Source: Clostridiales bacterium UBA4362 (lineage in GTDB: Bacteria; Bacillota; Clostridia; TANB77; CAG-508). Taken from it: a stretch of DNA of 7,652 nucleotides. Both the position numbers and the translations under genes were made by a program. Of the stretch, positions 1 to 5,951 are shown one piece after another. The notes beneath the pieces are model-generated. The model was not told where the DNA came from. It ran no database searches and saw nothing but the letters and a program-made list of their open reading frames with translations. The stretch is from contig DGSM01000022.1 in NCBI GenBank assembly GCA_002393975.1, positions 1 through 7,652 of the forward strand, written 5' to 3'. The stretch's first letter is position 1, and every line of letters starts with the position of its first letter.

Positions 1-102
1 TTTTTTTATAAAGATTTATTTTAACACTTGCCAGATAAATCTGATGTTACTATAGATAATGCTTATAGCAAGGAAAATCCAGAAGGATAAAGGAATGTAA
101 AA

Positions 103-131
103 TTGACAGAATAGAAGATGAAGAGTATAAT
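103..131 (+). promoter_or_regulatory. Consensus sigma-A promoter of gene 1
   Basis: TTGACA (103-108) and TATAAT (126-131) are separated by 17 bases, a perfect match to the housekeeping consensus. It places transcription start at about 138-139 and gives gene 1 a leader of about 65 nt. A weaker candidate, TTGCCA (28-33) with TATAGA (51-56) and a 17-base spacer, lies upstream. The T-run at 1-7 could be the tail of a terminator outside the window. I see no gene in 1-102. Confidence 0.85.
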
Positions 132-138
132 TAATATT

Positions 139-176
139 ATGTTAAGTCGTTGCAGTTACATTTGTCAGAGTGTAAC
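139..176 (+). promoter_or_regulatory. Gene 1 leader: 5'-end pairing arm and hairpin
   Basis: The predicted mRNA begins with ATGTTAAGTC (139-148), the exact complement of GACTTAACAT at 560-569 in the 3' UTR. A hairpin follows: GTTACA (155-160) and TGTAAC (171-176) enclose a 10-nt loop (161-170). Eight bases starting at 161, TTTGTCAG, are the exact complement of CTGACAAA (574-581) just before the terminator. A six-T run follows at 181-186, so the hairpin could also act as a weak attenuator. The complementarities are visible in the sequence; the function is inferred. Confidence 0.45.
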
Positions 177-203
177 AGGATTTTTTGTATTGGGGGCATG
201 AGT

Positions 204-539
204 ATGCATAGTATTAAAGAAATCCATTTCATCTGTTTTGCAGATGAAGAAGGCAAGATGATATCAAAAGCCGAGCATGAATCCCGGTGGGCGAAAGTCT
301 TTGGGAAGATTGAAAAAATTCTTGATGATTTTGACATTTTACCACAAGTGACAAACATTACCCGTGATGGGAAAGAAATGGTTGTCAAAGTAGAAAGGAA
401 GTTCACTTTTGATGATGCAATCCAGCTGCTTGCACGCTTGGAAGAAATCTACAAGGTGACTCATTTCGACTATAGTACGGAAGGCGAAGACGGGAAACCG
501 ATTGAACCTCACCTCAGTTTCGGGCTGTACGAAAAGTAA
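204..539 (+). CDS. Gene 1: small protein of unknown function (111 aa)
   Basis: I do not recognise this family. The protein is a small soluble polypeptide with no signal peptide, no membrane segment and no cysteine cluster. It starts MHSIKEIHFICFADEEGK. Alternating hydrophobic residues near 46-64 (VTNITRDGKEMVVKVERKF) suggest a beta hairpin, followed by a helix (FDDAIQLLARLEEIYK), so a compact alpha/beta fold is likely. I chose ATG 204 because GGGGG at 192-196 lies 7 nt upstream. ATG 198 is too close to it, and TTG at 150 has no ribosome site and lies inside the leader hairpin region. The gene has its own consensus promoter and a terminator at 581, and it converges on gene 2. A sampled block (361-420) is 40% GC, unlike genes 3, 5 and 7. 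The small size and single-gene context would suit an immunity or regulatory protein, but nothing shows this directly. Confidence 0.75.
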   Translation: MHSIKEIHFICFADEEGKMISKAEHESRWAKVFGKIEKILDDFDILPQVTNITRDGKEMVVKVERKFTFDDAIQLLARLEEIYKVTHFDYSTEGEDGKPIEPHLSFGLYEK

Positions 540-580
540 TGATTGTATAGCTCCAAAAAGACTTAACATCTATCTGACAA

Positions 581-615
581 ACCCTTCTTGCTTAGTTGCA
601 GGAGGGTATTTTTTA
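581..615 (+). terminator. Intrinsic terminator of gene 1
   Basis: ACCCTTCTTGC (581-591) pairs with GCAGGAGGGT (598-607) as a 10-bp stem with one bulged T and one T-G wobble. The loop is TTAGTT, and a T-rich tail follows at 609-614. It lies 42 nt after the stop codon. Confidence 0.8.
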
Positions 616-630
616 TATTAATGTAATTAA

Positions 631-667
631 AAACACCCATTGCATTTCTACAATGAGTGTTTTTTTG
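631..667. terminator. Bidirectional terminator between genes 1 and 2
   Basis: ACACCCATTG pairs with CAATGAGTGT with one C/A mismatch around an 8-nt loop. It has A-runs on the left and seven T on the right, so it gives an RNA hairpin with a U-tail in both directions. Its main job is probably to end gene 2, whose stop is at 702 on the minus strand. It also backs up the gene 1 terminator. A 10-bp palindrome, TATCTAGATA (684-693), lies in the 3' UTR of gene 2. Confidence 0.75.
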
Positions 668-701
668 AACTATGATTTGTGTAATATCTAGATACTAGTT
701 T

Positions 702-1658
702 TTATTTGCAAAAGGTTCTTAAAAGCCAGGCGAAGAATCTATGGATAGGACCATTTTCTTCATCGAAGTCATCTTCGAAAAGTTCTTCTTGACGTTCTCT
801 TTGTTCTTCTTCAATATCCCAATCTCTAAGATATTTAAGGTCAATTAGAGCTTTTTCGAAATCTTGCATAGACTCGATTTGAATTCTCTCTTTGGAAAAT
901 CTACGACCAACAAAGAGTTTCATATTGGAAATTACATTCTCCCAATGAGAGTCTGCCACAAAGGGAGTATAGAAAAGCTCTTTAATCATAGAATCCCCAA
1001 GATAAAGCTCAAAGGTTCTTTCTCCAACATTTCGGTAAAGTACGATTTCGTCCTTGTCAATGCCTTCAGAGCAGCACATACCATTAATCGTATAGCCAAA
1101 TTTATCTTTCAAATAATGTTTCATAGCATTATAAAAGGCCAAACGATTATCAAATGCCTCCAAAATATTGACAAACATAGGGAGATGATGCTTTTTCATT
1201 GCCGAATAGGGACAATCTTTGACCGGGCAATCAAAACAACCATCTTTAGAGGGGATATACCCATTAGAAAGAAAATCTCCACGGCAGGAAATAATTGTCA
1301 TATACCGAAGAATCTTTTCCTTATCATGGATTCCTGCTCTGTTTTCCAGGGCTTGTATATATCCTCCAGTAAAGATTGTGCCACCATCCCAAAGATAACC
1401 ATAGTACCAATTGGAGTTATTCACGTAGTCTTCAGGAGTTACATTACCACTTTTAAGATTGTACCAATCATCAGAATTGATTTCGACTTCAAAATTATTG
1501 CCAAGATAATAGCAATAATAAAGGATCAAAGGTTTTCCTGGATCGGTTTCAGGGATATAGTGGAAATGCCGAGTCGCCTGGAAAATGTTTTGCGGATCAA
1601 TAGGAAGGCCAGTTTTATCGCTTATAATTCCTGCGAGAATTGTAATAATGTCTTCCAT
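702..1658 (-). CDS. Gene 2: unknown protein with Cys cluster (318 aa)
   Basis: I do not recognise this family. The 318-aa protein has no signal peptide. It has a central cysteine cluster: Cys125, then Cys141, Cys144 and Cys149 in GCFDCPVKDCPYS, a C-x15-C-x2-C-x4-C arrangement that could bind zinc or an iron-sulfur cluster. A CC pair occurs at 195-196. Residues 45-100 are rich in Tyr and Trp (YYCYYLGNN, NWYYGYLWDGG). Residues 280-302 are a strongly acidic, Glu-rich stretch. The protein ends in a hydrophobic, partly basic tail (IHRFFAWLLRTFCK) that could be an amphipathic helix. ATG 1658 is the only in-frame ATG after the upstream stop, and AGGAAG lies 7 nt before it. A likely promoter at 1810-1838 gives an unusually long, structured leader of about 145 nt. 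A sampled block (1381-1440) is 42% GC. A metal-binding role is inferred from cysteine spacing only. Confidence 0.85.
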   Translation of the reverse strand: MEDIITILAGIISDKTGLPIDPQNIFQATRHFHYIPETDPGKPLILYYCYYLGNNFEVEINSDDWYNLKSGNVTPEDYVNNSNWYYGYLWDGGTIFTGGYIQALENRAGIHDKEKILRYMTIISCRGDFLSNGYIPSKDGCFDCPVKDCPYSAMKKHHLPMFVNILEAFDNRLAFYNAMKHYLKDKFGYTINGMCCSEGIDKDEIVLYRNVGERTFELYLGDSMIKELFYTPFVADSHWENVISNMKLFVGRRFSKERIQIESMQDFEKALIDLKYLRDWDIEEEQRERQEELFEDDFDEENGPIHRFFAWLLRTFCK

Positions 1659-1698
1659 TTTGATTCTTCCTTTCTTACCAAAATTTCGTCATACATAG

Positions 1699-1787
1699 TA
1701 CCTCGAATATTCACTTTTAAACGTTCTAATTACCTCCTAAAATTTATTTTGTTGCGAGAGACTATAGAAGTGAATACTAAAGAGGTG
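1699..1787 (-). promoter_or_regulatory. Structured leader of gene 2 (long inverted repeat)
   Basis: On the plus strand, ACCTC (1700-1704) and TATTCACTT (1708-1716) are complementary to GAGGT (1782-1786) and AAGTGAATA (1768-1776). They form a 9-bp stem, a 3/5-nt internal loop and a further 5-bp stem around a 51-nt apical loop. That loop carries AGGAGGT on the minus strand (1738 down to 1732), a near-perfect Shine-Dalgarno with no start codon at a workable distance. ACCTCTT from the outer arm could alternatively pair with AGGAGGT. The structure lies inside the predicted untranslated leader, ending about 40 nt before the start codon. The function is unknown. Confidence 0.45.
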
Positions 1788-1809
1788 CTATATAAAAATA
1801 ACAAAGAGA

Positions 1810-1838
1810 ATTATAACATTATTTACATAAAATAGCAA
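1810..1838 (-). promoter_or_regulatory. Promoter of gene 2 (minus strand)
   Basis: Read on the minus strand, TTGCTA and TATAAT are separated by 17 bases, with TG one base before the -10 (TGTTATAAT). This is the extended -10 form also seen for genes 6 and 7. Predicted transcription start is about 1803. No good promoter was found closer to the gene. Confidence 0.65.
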
Positions 1839-1874
1839 TTGTTTAATAATATTCATTACTTTTATAGTGAGTGT

Positions 1875-1902
1875 TTGAAAAATTATTTATTGAGTATATA
1901 AT
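1875..1902 (+). promoter_or_regulatory. Promoter of gene 3
   Basis: TTGAAA (1875-1880) and TATAAT (1897-1902) have a 16-base spacer. Predicted start is about 1909, giving a leader of about 38 nt. A weaker alternative is TTGTTT (1839-1844) with TATAGT (1863-1868). Confidence 0.75.
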
Positions 1903-1946
1903 GAAAGGAAATAATAAGAAATAGGAAAGATTAATAAGGTGAAAAA

Positions 1947-2864
1947 ATGAAAAAGAAAAAAAGGATAATAACTATAGCAATACTAGATACAATAGTAATT
2001 AATATACTAACTATTGTATCTAATGCATCAGATATTAAGGTAGAACATATAAATTCATCATTTGCTATATCACCATTTATGGGTATAGTTCAGTTAATTT
2101 TGTTTATAATAGGTGTTCTTTTGCCTATTATAAGTATTATTCAATTTATATATGCTAAAAGTAGAGTAATAATGAAAGAAAAAAGTGAGTTACAAGATGA
2201 TTCTCAAATTCAATTATTAAAAGAAAATGCTGACAGAAAAAAGAAAAAGATATTAATATCTTTTATTATAGGTATTATTTTATGGAGTATAACAGGAATG
2301 CTTCAGATAACGAGATCATTTAAACCAATAATATATATCTATCCGGAAGAAGACAATACCGAAGTAACGGTTACACTTTCCAATCCAGATAGAATTACTT
2401 GTTCGTATCCAGAATATAATGATGGATGGCAAGTAATAGCTGATAAGGATGGCACAATAAGACAATATGGAAAAGATAGAGAGTATTATTCTCTTTATTG
2501 GGAAGGCTTAATTCATGCTAAGGAAATGAAAGACGGTTTTGTTGTGAAGGGCGAAGATACAGCTGAATTTTTAGAAGAAAAACTAGCAATTTTAGGATTA
2601 ACAGACAAAGAAGCGGAAGAGTTTATAATTTATTGGTTACCTAAATTGGAAGGCAATAAATATAATTTAATAAGATTCTTATCTATGGAAGAACTTAATG
2701 AGGAAATGGAACTAAAAGTTAGTCCTGAGCCAGAAACTTTAATAAGAATTCAAATGCAATATAAACCACTTGCATCTTATCAAGAAATACCAGAGCAAAA
2801 ATTAACTCCAGTAGAAAGAAAAGGGTTTACTGTAGTTGAATGGGGAGGATCTAGAGCTTACTAA
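1947..2864 (+). CDS. Gene 3: membrane protein with KPIIYIYP ectodomain (305 aa)
   Basis: The N-terminus MKKKKR plus a hydrophobic stretch (7-25) ending at SNAS is a probable signal peptide or first membrane helix. Two further hydrophobic segments lie at 45-70 and 101-122. The loop between them is basic (KKKK at 98-101), so it should be cytoplasmic, and residues 127-305 should be outside the membrane. This outer domain begins KPIIYIYPEE (126-135), contains SYPEYNDGW (153-161) and YWEG (184-187), and ends RKGFTVVEWGG (291-301). From memory, these blocks recur in uncharacterised clostridial proteins; I know no function or reliable family name. The two-helix module after a signal peptide is also reminiscent of small VirB2/TrbC-type pilins, a weak analogy. 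ATG 1947 has AAGGTGA at 1936-1942. A sampled block (1981-2040) is 23% GC, far lower than genes 1 and 2. The gene converges on gene 4 and shares its terminator. Confidence 0.85.
   Translation: MKKKKRIITIAILDTIVINILTIVSNASDIKVEHINSSFAISPFMGIVQLILFIIGVLLPIISIIQFIYAKSRVIMKEKSELQDDSQIQLLKENADRKKKKILISFIIGIILWSITGMLQITRSFKPIIYIYPEEDNTEVTVTLSNPDRITCSYPEYNDGWQVIADKDGTIRQYGKDREYYSLYWEGLIHAKEMKDGFVVKGEDTAEFLEEKLAILGLTDKEAEEFIIYWLPKLEGNKYNLIRFLSMEELNEEMELKVSPEPETLIRIQMQYKPLASYQEIPEQKLTPVERKGFTVVEWGGSRAY
1984..2022 (+). repeat. 13-bp perfect inverted repeat inside gene 3
   Basis: TAGATACAATAGT (1984-1996) and ACTATTGTATCTA (2010-2022) are exact reverse complements around a 13-nt AT-only loop except for one C. 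The repeat lies in codons 13-26, in the signal-peptide region, starting 37 nt after the start codon. No T-run follows, so it is not an intrinsic terminator. It could be an mRNA hairpin early in the coding region or a protein-binding dyad. Confidence 0.6.
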
Positions 2865-2884
2865 AAAATATATATAAATGCAAA

Positions 2885-2915
2885 ACGCACACCTGATTAT
2901 AGGCGTGCGTTTTTT
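2885..2915. terminator. Bidirectional terminator between genes 3 and 4
   Basis: ACGCACACCT (2885-2894) pairs with AGGCGTGCGT (2901-2910) with one A/C mismatch around loop GATTAT. Six T follow on the plus strand, and an A-run precedes it that serves the minus strand. The 3' UTR is about 20 nt for gene 3 and about 17 nt for gene 4. Confidence 0.85.
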
Positions 2916-2927
2916 GAAAATGGAATT

Positions 2928-3326
2928 CTAAATGTTTGACAAGTTCCACTTTTGGGTTGAGAAATCATATGAGAATTTCCGGAAAATTCTTAAGCCATCG
3001 AAGTCGATTTTACAATCTACACTTTCAATCATTTTGATTGGATCTGCCGTATAATGATAACTAAACTTAACAAAGTCATCATATTCTGGAGCGAAGACTT
3101 CCATATCAATAAAGGTGAAACCTTCATCAAAGGCTTTGACTGCAAGAGTATTTTCTTTGAATGTGAAAAGTGTGATTGATGCTTGCTCTGCGATACCTAA
3201 AGTCCGGAAAAGTTCTTCTAAGATTTCTTCGGTCATTTGTGGAGTTGCTTCCTTGCAATTGGTATACCATTTAATTTGTTGAAAATAGTATACGAGTTTT
3301 TGAAGTGCGTTTGTTTGAATTTTCAT
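2928..3326 (-). CDS. Gene 4: small protein of unknown function (132 aa)
   Basis: I do not recognise this family. It is a soluble 132-residue protein beginning MKIQTNALQKLVYYFQQ, with helices near the N-terminus (to about residue 48) and then strand-like segments (ASITLFTFKENTLAVKAF, FTFIDMEVFAP, FVKFSYHYTADP), ending KWNLSNI. It has no signal peptide or membrane segment. I chose ATG 3326 because GGTGAG lies 6 nt upstream within AAGGATGGTGAG. Two in-frame ATGs further up (3359 and 3347) have no ribosome site. The promoter at 3381-3409 is strong and gives a leader of about 48 nt. The first bases of the mRNA (ATTGT) can pair with ACAAT immediately before the start codon, a weak 5-7 bp helix. A sampled block (3121-3180) is 35% GC. 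Confidence 0.75.
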   Translation of the reverse strand: MKIQTNALQKLVYYFQQIKWYTNCKEATPQMTEEILEELFRTLGIAEQASITLFTFKENTLAVKAFDEGFTFIDMEVFAPEYDDFVKFSYHYTADPIKMIESVDCKIDFDGLRIFRKFSYDFSTQKWNLSNI

Positions 3327-3380
3327 ATTGTACTCACCATCCTTCATACTGCAATTCAATTCCTAATTAACAATATAAAT

Positions 3381-3409
3381 AGTATATCATAAAAGTGGCT
3401 AAAACTCAA
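3381..3409 (-). promoter_or_regulatory. Promoter of gene 4 (minus strand)
   Basis: On the minus strand TTGAGT (3409-3404) and TATACT (3386-3381) are separated by 17 bases. Predicted start is about 3374. It is divergent from the gene 5 promoter, and the candidate operators at 3424-3476 lie between the two. Confidence 0.75.
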
Positions 3410-3423
3410 GAAAAACGGTCTGA

Positions 3424-3476
3424 TACAGGTTTATAAGATGCGACAAATATATAACTTTTATACTACAAGTTTGTAG
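3424..3476. promoter_or_regulatory. Candidate operator pair between genes 4 and 5
   Basis: CTACAAGTTTGTAG (3463-3476) is a dyad of CTACAA and TTGTAG around GT, and it ends 6 bases before the -35 of gene 5. A second copy, TACAGGTTTATA (3424-3435), matches TACAAGTTTGTA (3464-3475) at 10 of 12 positions and starts 40 bases upstream, close to four helical turns. Their position between divergent promoters suggests a repressor or activator site. No regulator gene is seen in the window. Confidence 0.4.
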
Positions 3477-3482
3477 CATGTA

Positions 3483-3512
3483 TTGATTAGGTTAACTAGC
3501 TGTTGCTACAAT
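3483..3512 (+). promoter_or_regulatory. Promoter of gene 5
   Basis: TTGATT (3483-3488) and TACAAT (3507-3512) have an 18-base spacer. Predicted start is about 3519, which falls on the ATG at 3517. This supports translation from the GTG at 3550 instead. Confidence 0.6.
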
Positions 3513-3537
3513 TAATATGAATAATTATATTCAAAAG

Positions 3538-3543
3538 AAGGAG
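3538..3543 (+). promoter_or_regulatory. Ribosome site that sets the gene 5 start
   Basis: AAGGAG lies 6 nt before GTG 3550. The in-frame ATG 3517 has no Shine-Dalgarno and coincides with the predicted transcription start, so GTG 3550 is preferred. Confidence 0.75.
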
Positions 3544-3549
3544 ACAGAA

Positions 3550-5850
3550 GTGAAGAAAGAAAACATGTCTGATCTTTTGGAAACATTAAAGAAATTGCAA
3601 GATCAAACACTTTCAATAAGACTATATAGTGAAGAAATATATGAACACTTTTCAAAAAAGATTGAAAGTTTAGAACAAGCTTTAATTAATGTTGAAGATG
3701 ATAAAGATTATGAAAATTCATATAGCCTTAATCTAGTAAGTGAAGTTACAAAATTAGAATTTGAAGTTAATCATTATATGAAAACAGGTAGGCTAAATGC
3801 AGAGGCTAATTTAGTATTTGGTGAACAAGACTTTATCTCTGGCCAAGAAATGGAAAAACAGCATAGAATAGGTGTTTATAAAAGCTTAGTAGATGTTATA
3901 AGTGAAATGAAAACAGTTGATGTTGAAAGACTAAAAAAGCTTAAAGAACAATGGGATAGGGAAAAAGACAAATATAATTATTCTGAAGTTGAAAGGGATG
4001 CGATAGAAAAAGCATTAGCAAATGCATATATAGAATATCAAATAAAAACATGCTCAAATGAAGGTAAATTTCCAGATGAACCTAAAGAAGATTTTTGCTT
4101 GCCTGAATTTTATGAGAGCGAATTAAAAAAGAAAATAGTAGACCATATTTCAACTCTTCCAAAGGAATCTCCTGAAAGATTAGAATTAGAAAGTTATTTT
4201 ATAAATTGGGACTTACCTACCATAATGAAAAGTACAGTTGTATGGAAAGCACTATCTGGAAGAGAACCTGAAATACCATTAGAGCAATTGTTAGATAGTT
4301 ATAAGCCAGCTGAAAAGGATACTCCTCAGAAGGAAAACCAAGAAAAAGATGAAACAAATCCTAATAATTTACCACTAGACTTAAATGGAATAACTAGTGG
4401 TAATGCAGTTTTAATTATTTATGAAAATAAATTACCAGATGGTACAATTGAAAGAAAAAGAAAAATTAAGACTTTAGATGAAAATGGTAGATTTAAACTA
4501 TTCTTCAATAAAGATAAAGTAGTAAGACTATTATTTCTAGAAGGAACTAAGGAATTAAGCTTTACAAAAAAGGGAAAGACTAAAGGGTCTGTAAGTCAAT
4601 TAACTGACTTTCCTAACTTAAGAGAAGTGTATTTACCAAGTACATTAAGAACTATTGAACAAGGATATTTTTATAATTGTGCAAATCTTGAAAGTGTACA
4701 TTTGGCTAATGGAACTTACTATAAACCTAATCCTCAATTATTCCCTGAAAATACAAAAATAATAGAAGGACAAGGAAAAGCTGATAAAGCAATTGTAATT
4801 AATGAGCCTGAAGAGCAATCAGTATTATTTACTCAAAAGCTTTCAACAGGAGAGCGTAAAACCATAAAGCTTCCTTTAAAAGATGGATGTATAGTTCCAA
4901 AATCTTTTACGAAATCTGGAATAGTTGGAGTAGAAGAAGCGCGCTTTACTAGAGGAACAAAAGAGGTTTGTGAAGGTTATTGGACTAATGATTACGATTC
5001 TTATTACAGAAGCGGAGGCATTTATTCTGATATACAAGGATTAAGAAAAATAGTTTTACCTGAAGGATTGATAGACGTAGGTCCTGATACTTTTAAAAAT
5101 TGTAGAAGCCTTGAAGAAGTTGAGTTTTCAGATGGAATTGAGAGATTGGGTCTTAGAATTTTTGATGGATGCACAAGTTTAAAAACAGTAATATTACCAT
5201 CTACTTTAAGAACAATTGATGCATTTTCTTTTGAAGATTGTTCATCTTTGCAAAGCATTGATTTTCCTGACAGTCTAGAACGTATTGAACAAGGTGCCTT
5301 TAAAGGATGTGAAGGTTTACAAAGTATATCATTACCAGAGAATTTTGAAACTATATCACAAGAAGCTTTTAAAAATTGTTATAATTTGAAGAAAGTAAAA
5401 TTTCCTACGGAAAAAATGGGTTCTATTTTGGATACTGCTTTTGAAAATTGTGCTAGCCTTCAAGAAATATGTTTTCCACATTCTATGGGCGAATTGAGGA
5501 AAGATGCTTTCTTAAATTGTTCATCACTTCAAAGGGTATTGTTACCTAGAGAGTATAAAAAAATAGAGCAACCTTTTAAAGGAGATAAAGCAATAAAGTA
5601 TGTAGTAATGCCAAATACCATGTCAGAGGATGAAGCAAAGAGCATCTTTAATGGTATATATTACATTAATTTCTTGGTTACTAAAGATGTTCCAGAAGAT
5701 ATTTCTCCAGAAGATTATTTAGCTAGTCAAGTCGAAAGAGTAAAACAAGCAAGAGAAAATGAATATAAAAGACAAAACGATGCAGCTAGAAGAAAACGTG
5801 AACAAGAAAAACAACTACAAAATGAAGACAATGGAGATATAACACAATAA
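3550..5850 (+). CDS. Gene 5: intracellular BspA-like LRR protein (766 aa)
   Basis: The product is a large leucine-rich-repeat protein of the BspA/LRR_5 type. Residues 1-255 are mainly helical and charged, with probable coiled-coil parts. Residues 256-275 are a polar linker. Two related modules follow. The first has a beta-rich segment (about 283-340, with KLPDGTIERKRKIK and FLEGTKEL) and a short repeat array (357-403). The second has a similar beta segment (about 412-475, with KLSTGERKTIK and FTRGTKEV) and a long array (498-681) of eight units of about 23 residues with the pattern LxxIxLPxxLxxIxxxAFxxCxSL. The C-terminus is a charged helix rich in Lys, Arg, Glu and Gln (about 725-760). Unlike most BspA-type proteins it has no signal peptide, membrane segment or anchor, so it is probably cytoplasmic. 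LRR arrays generally bind proteins; the partner is unknown. It has its own promoter and a strong terminator. A sampled block (4501-4560) is 27% GC. Confidence 0.88.
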   Translation: MKKENMSDLLETLKKLQDQTLSIRLYSEEIYEHFSKKIESLEQALINVEDDKDYENSYSLNLVSEVTKLEFEVNHYMKTGRLNAEANLVFGEQDFISGQEMEKQHRIGVYKSLVDVISEMKTVDVERLKKLKEQWDREKDKYNYSEVERDAIEKALANAYIEYQIKTCSNEGKFPDEPKEDFCLPEFYESELKKKIVDHISTLPKESPERLELESYFINWDLPTIMKSTVVWKALSGREPEIPLEQLLDSYKPAEKDTPQKENQEKDETNPNNLPLDLNGITSGNAVLIIYENKLPDGTIERKRKIKTLDENGRFKLFFNKDKVVRLLFLEGTKELSFTKKGKTKGSVSQLTDFPNLREVYLPSTLRTIEQGYFYNCANLESVHLANGTYYKPNPQLFPENTKIIEGQGKADKAIVINEPEEQSVLFTQKLSTGERKTIKLPLKDGCIVPKSFTKSGIVGVEEARFTRGTKEVCEGYWTNDYDSYYRSGGIYSDIQGLRKIVLPEGLIDVGPDTFKNCRSLEEVEFSDGIERLGLRIFDGCTSLKTVILPSTLRTIDAFSFEDCSSLQSIDFPDSLERIEQGAFKGCEGLQSISLPENFETISQEAFKNCYNLKKVKFPTEKMGSILDTAFENCASLQEICFPHSMGELRKDAFLNCSSLQRVLLPREYKKIEQPFKGDKAIKYVVMPNTMSEDEAKSIFNGIYYINFLVTKDVPEDISPEDYLASQVERVKQARENEYKRQNDAARRKREQEKQLQNEDNGDITQ
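5041..5592 (+). repeat. Eight-unit LRR_5 repeat array within gene 5
   Basis: Eight consecutive protein repeats of 22-24 residues (residues 498-681) share a conserved Leu at unit start, LP or FP near position 6, Ile near position 13, Phe near 18 and Cys near 20, for example NCRSL, GCTSL, DCSSL, GCEGL and NCASL. The DNA of the units is diverged, so the array is old, not a recent tandem amplification. The last unit lacks the conserved Cys, as expected for a cap. Confidence 0.85.
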
Positions 5851-5862
5851 TAAATAATAATT

Positions 5863-5897
5863 AAAGCTTGGAAGGTTACTTCCAAGCTTTTTCTTTT
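5863..5897 (+). terminator. Strong terminator of gene 5
   Basis: AAAGCTTGGAAG (5863-5874) and CTTCCAAGCTTT (5879-5890) form a perfect 12-bp stem around GTTA, followed by TTTTTCTTTT. It starts 13 nt after the stop codon and isolates gene 5 from gene 6. Confidence 0.95.
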
Positions 5898-5915
5898 ATC
5901 ATAAAGGCGCAATAG

Positions 5916-5944
5916 TTGAAAAATAGTACGTTTTGTGTTATAAT
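5916..5944 (+). promoter_or_regulatory. Promoter of gene 6
   Basis: TTGAAA (5916-5921) and TATAAT (5939-5944) have a 17-base spacer, with TG one base before the -10. Predicted start is 5951-5952, so the leader is about 77 nt. Confidence 0.85.
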
Positions 5945-5951
5945 ATTCTTC

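Noticed and set aside
59..100. 13-codon frame from ATG 59
   Set aside because: It has no ribosome site and lies upstream of the strong gene 1 promoter. Nothing supports translation.
150..203. TTG at 150 or ATG at 198 as start of gene 1
   Set aside because: TTG 150 has no Shine-Dalgarno, and the extension would run through the leader hairpin and T-run. ATG 198 is only one base from GGGGG; ATG 204 has the right spacing.
141..567. GTTAAGT (141-147) and ACTTAAC (561-567) as integron attC-type core sites around gene 1
   Set aside because: They fit GTTRRRY and RYYYAAC, but no matching partner site follows gene 1, no similar pair flanks the other genes, orientations alternate, and no integrase is seen.
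1622..1714. Small minus-strand open frame (GTG 1714 or ATG 1696) overlapping the start of gene 2
   Set aside because: AGGAGGT is 17 nt from the GTG, too far, and only a weak GAGGT precedes the ATG. The 24-30-residue product has no recognisable feature. A leader peptide cannot be excluded.
864..1835. Long open frame on the plus strand opposite gene 2
   Set aside because: It is antisense to gene 2, whose start has a good ribosome site. The plus-strand product has no recognisable fold pattern, and its start lacks a ribosome site.
2245..2264. 20-bp perfect palindrome AAAAGATATTAATATCTTTT in gene 3
   Set aside because: It has a single G-C pair per arm in a very AT-rich, Lys/Ile-rich coding stretch, so it is plausible by chance and has no supporting context.
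3517..3549. ATG 3517 as start of gene 5
   Set aside because: It has no ribosome site and coincides with the predicted transcription start, while GTG 3550 has AAGGAG at 6 nt.
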